Source of the DNA: Dipetalonema caudispina
Lineage: Eukaryota > Nematoda > Chromadorea > Rhabditida > Onchocercidae
Assembly: GCA_013365325.1 (NCBI GenBank)
Contig: JABVXV010000688.1
Span: forward strand, 1 to 14,915
Length of the DNA stretch: 14,915 nt
Reading direction: 5' to 3'
Part shown: positions 9,132-14,915 of the stretch, piece after piece
Layout of the letters: every line of letters begins with the position of its first letter
How positions within the stretch are numbered: the first letter of the stretch is position 1
Made by a program: the position numbers and the translations under genes
Notes under the pieces: generated by a model
The model's database searches: none
Told to the model about the DNA's origin: nothing
Seen by the model: only the letters and a program-made list of their open reading frames with translations

Positions 9132-10430
9132 AGTATCAGCGCAAGAATATTATATGATTAATCCGAGCATATCCATAAAATTTGTTGGATCTATCTCATC
9201 TCCATTGTAACCGTTAAAAGATTATTATTCACAAATATGCCAAACTATCGCAACAAAATCGCGGAAATTTAATTACGACTACGAAGCTATACGATTACCA
9301 AGAGCAATAATTGCTTCCTGTTCACAGCGACCTATGAATATGAAGAATTCCTGGACAATGTGATTAATAATGAGTGGTTGTATTCAGAAATCCTTCACAA
9401 TCATAGGACCGTTTACTAACCGTTTACTTAACTCACGTCGAAATATAGGTTAATCAGGAAAATAATAAAGTAAAGACAAGAATTAATTAAGAACTTTGAA
9501 ACTCCCGTTGCAAATCAGTAATAAAGATAGGAGTCACATTCCCTAGAATGGTGTTTGTACTTCTCAGTGATAAGCATACAAGTTTAATAGCTTATCACCA
9601 AAAGGAAAGTAAGAAATATGAATGGAAATAGACTACTTATCACTTATCGAGAATTTTATGGGAATCCATATTTCATAAACCGTTGCATGTAAATAGCATG
9701 CATCACTTTTGGAAATAGCATGCTTATGAGAGAGACACAGGTCCAATAGGCTTTATGAAATAGTATGATGGTAAAGATTGAAAGTTTCTACGAACACATT
9801 AACACAGCGAGTGAGAGAATTAATATAGGATTACATTATTATGGGAGAGGCATCAGAGGAGGGTAAACATTGTGAGAAATAGTAATGCGATGCAGTGAGA
9901 AAAATATGAAAATAGTCCGAGAATCATTGAGAGCACTTCATTGCTAAAGAAAGAAGCAGTAGGATGGAAGTTGTTTTTTGTGACTGATAGGGGAAGTGAT
10001 TAATTTCAATGGAAATTAGATCGTTTTGATTTTACATGCATGAATAAATTAGCGAAATTCTCTTAATCTTTGTCATATTTTCTTAGAATTCATAATTAAA
10101 CTTACCGATTTGATTCTTAGGGAATGAAGGATTTCATTCAAATATTTTCCATCACCGTATGTTATTTAATGGAAGTATTATTTTATTTTAACTAATTAAA
10201 AATTGAAAAATTTGATTTAGATGAATGAACATATTCGGCTGTATGTCTAATAGTTGGTCGGATTTTTAGGCATAATCAGCCAGGTGATTTACACAAATAA
10301 TTTGAAAAACTAAAAAAACATGCTAATAAATGTGTTATATTGATAAATCTTTTTTTCTCCTTTCTTCTTCTTTTTTCATCTTTTTCCGTTTCCATTTCAA
10401 AATATATGGAAGCGAATCTTATGCTGGAAA
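9132..10430. other. Gene-free region between mlt-10-like and UQCC2
   Basis: About 1.3 kb with no open frame or exon of note beyond an antisense frame over UQCC2. It should include the UQCC2 promoter or upstream region. It holds a direct repeat (9691-9723) and a T-rich, C-interrupted stretch around 10350-10390. Nothing else was recognised. Confidence 0.55.
9691..9723. repeat. Direct repeat of AAATAGCATGC
   Basis: Two exact 11-base copies, at 9691-9701 and 9713-9723, start 22 bases apart, and GCATG also occurs just before the first copy (9685-9689). Each copy contains the palindrome GCATGC. On the minus strand the cluster gives several GCATG motifs, the core bound by FOX-1 family splicing factors in RNA, but the location outside genes makes that role doubtful. 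Confidence 0.5.
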
Positions 10431-10484
10431 TATACTTTCGGAAAGTATAATATTTTTGTCAATAAAAAATTGTTAAACAATTTT
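10431..10484. repeat. Two neighbouring 19-bp palindromes downstream of mlt-10-like
   Basis: Arms 10431-10439 (TATACTTTC) and 10441-10449 (GAAAGTATA) are perfect reverse complements around one base. Arms 10466-10474 (AAAATTGTT) and 10476-10484 (AACAATTTT) repeat the same geometry 16 bases further on. The second is flanked by AATAAA on both strands (plus 10461-10466, minus 10487-10482). They lie in or just after the mlt-10-like 3' UTR and may help 3' end formation. Confidence 0.55.
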
Positions 10485-10487
10485 ATT
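10482..10487 (-). terminator. Polyadenylation signal of the mlt-10-like gene
   Basis: AATAAA on the minus strand, 86 bases past the mlt-10-like TAG stop, is a usual distance for a nematode 3' UTR. It overlaps the second palindrome. Confidence 0.6.
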
Positions 10488-10523
10488 AATAAATATTATC
10501 ATACAATTTCTATAAAATAAACA

Positions 10524-10548
10524 AGAGAGAGAGAGAGAGAGAGAGAGA
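10524..10548 (+). repeat. (AG)n microsatellite in the mlt-10-like 3' UTR
   Basis: An uninterrupted AG dinucleotide run of 25 bases, continuing into an A/G-rich stretch to 10560. In the transcript (minus strand) it is a UC-rich tract starting about 25 bases after the stop codon. Likely length-variable between individuals. Confidence 0.9.
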
Positions 10549-10572
10549 AAGGGAAAGAAGTCTTTGTTATTG

Positions 10573-11118
10573 CTAACTTAAAATACTTGGTGACATAATA
10601 ACCGTGCTATTGATCAATTCACTTTCAATTATTGGTGAAAGCATATAAGGGCTAAAAACCAGGGCAAATAAATATTGAGGTGAATAAATAAGTGGTGATA
10701 GCACGAATGGACTAAAAATAAGCGGTGATAAAGCCATTGGATTCATTATCAGTGGATTTAATATCATTGGTGACAATATTAGTGGGGTAGCCACCTGCGG
10801 TGATAGTATAAATGGTGATAAAGCTAATGGAGAGAGGATTAATGGATTGAATATTCCGGGAGAAAGGATGAATGGATGTAATGCTACGGGGGATAATACT
10901 AAAGGAGAAAAAATGAAAGGATTGAGGATGAAAGGAGCAAGAATCCGAGGTGATAAAATTACCGGATTGAATATCCAAGGACTTAAGATAAAGGGACCAA
11001 GAATTGCTGGACTCAAAACTACGGGAGATAGGACAACTGGAGAAAGAAGGACTGGTTGTGATAAAGCATTTGCTGCTAAGATAAAGGGTGATAGCAGGAA
11101 GGGTGAAAGGGAGATACC
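10573..11118 (-). repeat. 15-bp coding repeat for the xxxSP pentapeptide tail
   Basis: About 35 tandem five-residue units occupy the last exon from about residue 522, with consensus (any)(aliphatic)(aliphatic)(S or N)P, for example [20 protein letters not shown]. Two early units are irregular (one extra residue near 541-542) and four of the last six are either intact or degenerate ([15 protein letters not shown]). Units are diverged at the DNA level, so expansion is not recent. The 15-base period also leaves the opposite strand open with a Gly-every-five pattern, which is an artefact. Confidence 0.9.
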
Positions 11119-14100
11119 AAAACGTTTTTGTCTTCGCTGTAATTGTCCTGTACGTAAGCCAAAATTTTCTGATTTTGCTAATTTTTTTAGGTCAATTTCA
11201 AGTGATTTCCATAATCCGTCACTTTGATCCAATAATTTCGACAATCTTTTCAGGGCAATCGGATGGTAATATGGTGATCGTTGACCATAAATAAGTTTTA
11301 GCTGCTTTTTGTTTAATACTGCATAACCAGTGGCATTCATTTCTCCAATCTGTAACATTTTTGTTGTTTTAATTAATTTGTTTCATTTTTGTTGTACGAA
11401 AAACACATTCATACGTTAACACGACATCAGTGACGTAACATTAACAAAGACTTAATGTTAGAAACAGGAATATACAGATCAGAACTGCAAAGCAACTTGA
11501 AATCTCTTACCTAATGATTGGAATTGATGGTATTTGAATCAATTTACAAATTCAAAAACGAATATAAGCTATAAATCGTATGAACATCTTACGTAAATGT
11601 ATTCTGAATTGATTTTTTTGAAAGTTAGTATTCGGAAAGTGGACGAATGCAAAAGAGCAGTTTAAGTTGCAACATCCTTCACAGCAATGTTGGATGTAAA
11701 AGTGAAATCTTTTATTCAAATTGATCTTACCTTACTTTTGCTATAAATTAAATTTTAATTCAGTTCGTTTATTTTATGTATAATTTGAAATCTAAGCCAA
11801 AAAGTGAACTTGTAATTTGCTTAACGTCTTGTAGAGCTTCTCAAATGTATCGACTTTATCGCCTTCTATTTTGCCGTACAATTCGCTGACATTTTGTTTC
11901 GTGAAATACAACGGTTGTCCATCAATGCCTTTGGCGTGACGCATGTTATTATTTTTCGTTTCAAGTTTCGTCTAAAATTTTATGCTTTTTGTTGAGAGAT
12001 AAATGCATTCAAATTAATTTTAGTTAGTTTTGTTGATTTCATTTCATTTAATTCAGCATAAATTTCCACTCCGTTTAATTCAGCATAAATTTCCACTCCG
12101 TTAGAATTCGAGTGCTGAAACTTGATGCTCAAGATTTAATTGTGTTTTTTTAATTTAGAATTTAGAATTTAGTAGATTTATTCATCCAGCTATGGGCTTT
12201 TCATCACGCTCCAATTGAGTTGACCCAAATGAAGTTAATGAGTTGATCATGTATTATATAAAGAGGGCAAACTGCGTTTTCCTTTTTCATGTCCCTTTCG
12301 TTCAGTAAAATTTCAATTTGCTAATGGAAATTAGAAATTCTGACTGAAATTTGAAATGTATAAACAAACATGAATTTGTTGTATAGTATCAGTAAGTCCA
12401 GAAGCTTCAGCGATCAGTTCAAGCAACTCATTTTGATCTTGTTCATTCATCAATTTGGATGCACCAAGCAATCCTGACATGCTCAATTTGCGCTCCATTC
12501 TTTCGCCTTCATTATGCAAACTTAAAATTGATGGCGAAAGTAAATTCATCTGAAATAATTGCAGGATCAGTTCATAAAATACAGTGCTGATATTTCCTAT
12601 TTAATCCCTACAACTACGCTAATTTTACGAAGAATTTAATGAGGCCTCTATGGTAAAGCTTTCTTGTTACCATTCCTATGAATGCCGTATTGAAATTCCA
12701 AATGGTATACACTCGGTTAGATGACGATAGTTAAACTGAAGTGAAATCAAATCTTTGGGATGAAAATTACCTAGTTGGGTCAGAATTCTCAACTTTCTAG
12801 TCAATATGTTACCCAAAGAGATGTCTGATAAATGCACCGACCAGTTGTTTTCATTTAATGTGATGAGGAATAAAATAGCAATAATGCCGTGAAAACTTGA
12901 AAATATAAGACTAAATTTATCTCTAAATTTAAATTTTCAACAACAGTATATATTTTCCAAAGTCATATGAGAAGAGGAAATGACAATTATTGAAATTTGA
13001 AGGTAGATAAAAATTTACCGTATTTCGTGAGTTATCATCGGGAAAAACTGAAAAAAATCTGGGTGATGCTATCCGGAATGTTTTATTATGCATATTGGAA
13101 ATGCTTCGGTTTGACATTGCAGCTGCAAGCAATGCACCATCACGAAGCAATTTTGAAAGTGATGTAGCTAACTGCATCTGACTATTTCCTGATATCTTCT
13201 TCTTTCTTGGGTCGATTAATACTTTCTTAAGATGATTTAAACTGTTAGCCTGAAAAGATCTTCATTGTTACATCTTTTTTACACCAGTTATTTATAAAGG
13301 AAACTTGAAAAACGAACAGTATTTTGAGCTTTGTTTTCAAACATCTTCACTAATTCTTCTCGTTTCTTCGCTTTTATAGCCAAGTGCCGTATATCGGCCA
13401 TTATTGCCGGCCATCTGAAATATATCTGGTTGAAGTGAAGCTTGTCAAATAATCTTAGGATGATCCCGGAAAAGCCATTCAAGATGTTGTATAAATAACG
13501 AAAGAATAAATTTGCCACGAATTACAGATTATATATAGGCAATTCAAAAATAGCTTAGGAATTCAAAAAATTAAAGGGTTATATGAGATGAAAAGAAATT
13601 TCCGGACTTTAATCATACATACGATTTGGAAGTTTTTCGATGTTTCAATTTTTGAAGAGTTTTTTTCACTCCACTTATAATCATTCCAAAAGGTGTCTTT
13701 ATATCAGTATCAGTTAGCAACTGATATGAATCTTTGTTAATTCTTTTTATTTTCCATTTCGTTTTCTCCACTGATCGTTTATGCCGAAGCATGTGAAATG
13801 AGCCTATCCAATAGTCAGTCTTCGGCATATATTTCCGATTCTGGTCAATTTTCGCATCTGGTTTGCGTAATTTAATTTTCCGGGTTGAAAGGTATTTCAT
13901 TAATTCGTATTTCTTTTTTGTACTTCCGAATTTACGAATCTTGACTGAAATACAAAAAAAAAAAGAAAAATTTATATAAATATATATATTTATCTATTGA
14001 CCTCTGCTAACTATCACACCTCAAAATGAATTGAACCGGATGTTTTAGTGTTTTAAATTTTAATCTCTGTGGTAATGTTTAACCTCTATCATTTTTTCAG

Positions 14101-14810
14101 GTATGAAATTCTAGAATATCCGAATGACGTGACTATTCGCTCTCCTATTTTTCAAAAGGCTCTCAAGATTTTGTAAAAAATTTAAGAAATGGAAAACTTT
14201 GTTGCGTCTTCTCCAACAACAGCAGATCGACAATGCATTTTGCATGTTTAGTAATCGAATTTGCATCTTTAGAACAGCGATGAAATTGTTTGTCGCTTTG
14301 AGGGCTCAACCTATTCATCCTAGAATTTGTGAAAAACGATTAATTAACAAAATCCAGAAAAGTTGGAATCTTTCAAGTGTGAATTACTGATCACACAGTT
14401 CTGTTGGGAACATTCGCTGAGTTATGCACAGAGACTTAGTTGCCGGGTCCACTTATTGAAACATCGTCGACGCTACAAATTAGAATCTTAGATTGACTAA
14501 TATTGTTGAAATGTCATGCCTGATGATATTAAGTTTTCAAAGAGATGCTCAACATGATGTCATTAAAATAATAGAAACTTGCAGTTTAAATTAACCTTTT
14601 GCTAGCAAAAGCAGCCAAAAAGCCACTAGCCGCTTGCTGAATCCAATGATCTAACAACTGAATACTGGCACTTTTTGAAAGCGGTAATACAATCTTATGT
14701 CCGTCATAAAAATGTTTTCTAAGCATATGGCTTGTTCCTTCTTCAGGACTTTCCAATGATTCCGATTTATGAAATAACAGAAGGAGAAGAAGAACGACGG
14801 TATGGTACAT
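10573..14810 (-). CDS. mlt-10-like: MLT-10-like moulting-cycle (DUF644) secreted protein, 8 exons
   Basis: Minus-strand exons by phase: 14810-14596, 14319-14198, 13944-13623, 13414-13318, 13249-13019, 12549-12370, 11971-11810, 11349-10573 (TAG); 701 residues. Residues 1-18 are a signal peptide ([13 protein letters not shown]). The body fits the nematode Moulting-cycle domain: [16 protein letters not shown] (85-100), TPFGMI (about 194-199), [13 protein letters not shown] (310-322), [14 protein letters not shown] (331-344), EASG (377-380), LYFTKQN (410-416), TGYAVL then [10 protein letters not shown] (462-471). A basic RRQKR (515-519) precedes about 35 tandem pentapeptides of the form xxxSP or xxxNP that run to the end, the proline-rich repeat known from C. 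elegans MLT-10. That family is made in the hypodermis in each moult and is needed for cuticle shedding and remodelling. The family has many paralogues, so orthology to mlt-10 itself is not claimed. Introns over 300 bases (13018-12550, 12369-11972, 11809-11350) hold only repeats listed separately. Confidence 0.94.
12047..12100. repeat. Perfect 27-bp tandem duplication in an mlt-10-like intron
   Basis: Bases 12047-12073 are repeated without a mismatch at 12074-12100; each copy begins TTTAATTCAG and ends CCACTCCG. It lies in the intron between exons 6 and 7. Identity of the copies suggests a recent duplication or an unstable minisatellite. Confidence 0.9.
12152..12172. repeat. Three copies of AATTTAG
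   Basis: A 7-base unit is repeated three times in tandem, 52 bases beyond the 27-bp duplication in the same intron. It looks like simple slippage. Confidence 0.8.
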
Positions 14811-14915
14811 CGGAATATTCTATATATTGATGATAAATATCAACTTCCAAGTAGTAAGTAACGATTAGATCATTTCAATCTTTTTACATACAACCGTTAT
14901 TCGGAAAAATTGTCA
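14811..14915 (-). promoter_or_regulatory. Upstream region of the mlt-10-like gene (partial)
   Basis: Only 105 bases upstream of the ATG are present. A TATATA element is at about 14820-14825 on the minus strand and ATATAG could act as a weak splice acceptor 10 bases before the ATG. No AGGTCA-type site for the NHR-23 moulting receptor is visible in this short piece; it may lie beyond the window. Confidence 0.3.

Noticed and set aside
8938..9210. Plus-strand 90-codon open frame
   Set aside because: Antisense to UQCC2 exon 1, whose minus-strand product matches a known family.
10712..10978. Second minus-strand frame through the repeat exon (88 codons)
   Set aside because: Shadow frame of the same 15-base repeat; it lacks the moulting-family motifs.
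10847..11227. Plus-strand 126-codon open frame with Gly every five residues
   Set aside because: It is the antisense of the mlt-10-like pentapeptide exon; the 15-base period keeps it open. No family match.
14199..14390. Plus-strand 63-codon open frame
   Set aside because: Antisense to mlt-10-like exon 2, which fits in phase between its neighbours.

Overview
The window looks like nuclear DNA of a parasitic nematode, most likely a spirurid or filarial-type worm. It is AT-rich, its genes are cut into small exons with GT-AG introns of about 70 to 1,000 bases, and splice acceptors of the nematode kind lie directly upstream of start codons. It also carries a member of the nematode-restricted MLT-10 (DUF644) moulting family. 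The species assignment is inference; the exon structures below were built by hand from reading-frame and splice-phase continuity.

All four recognisable genes lie on the minus strand, head to tail. Reading along that strand (high to low coordinates): (1) an mlt-10-like gene at 14810-10573, 8 exons, 701 residues, with a signal peptide, a Moulting-cycle domain and a long C-terminal tandem pentapeptide (xxxSP) tail; (2) a UQCC2 homologue at 9121-8222, 2 exons, 160 residues, a mitochondrial complex III assembly factor; (3) a C19orf47-like SAM-domain gene at 7211-4936, 7 exons, about 269 residues; (4) an EAPP (E2F-associated phosphoprotein) homologue at 3999-633, 9 exons, 323 residues. In all four the reading phase is kept across every proposed junction.

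The last three genes are ordinary cell-maintenance genes spaced about 1 kb apart on one strand. The first of them starts exactly at a splice acceptor, so spliced-leader trans-splicing, and perhaps an operon, is plausible. mlt-10-like is a secreted cuticle/moulting protein and is probably an independent unit.

Non-coding features include a 27-bp perfect tandem duplication in an mlt-10 intron, an (AG)n tract and two 19-bp palindromes just past the mlt-10 stop, a hairpin-rich, less AT-rich island inside EAPP intron 1, and a GC-rich stem-loop between the SAM gene and EAPP. No tRNA, rRNA, CRISPR array or intact transposon was seen, and nothing that clearly amounts to an undescribed multi-gene system. 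The most useful results are the four gene models, including a conserved SAM-gene exon whose opposite strand carries a misleading open frame.
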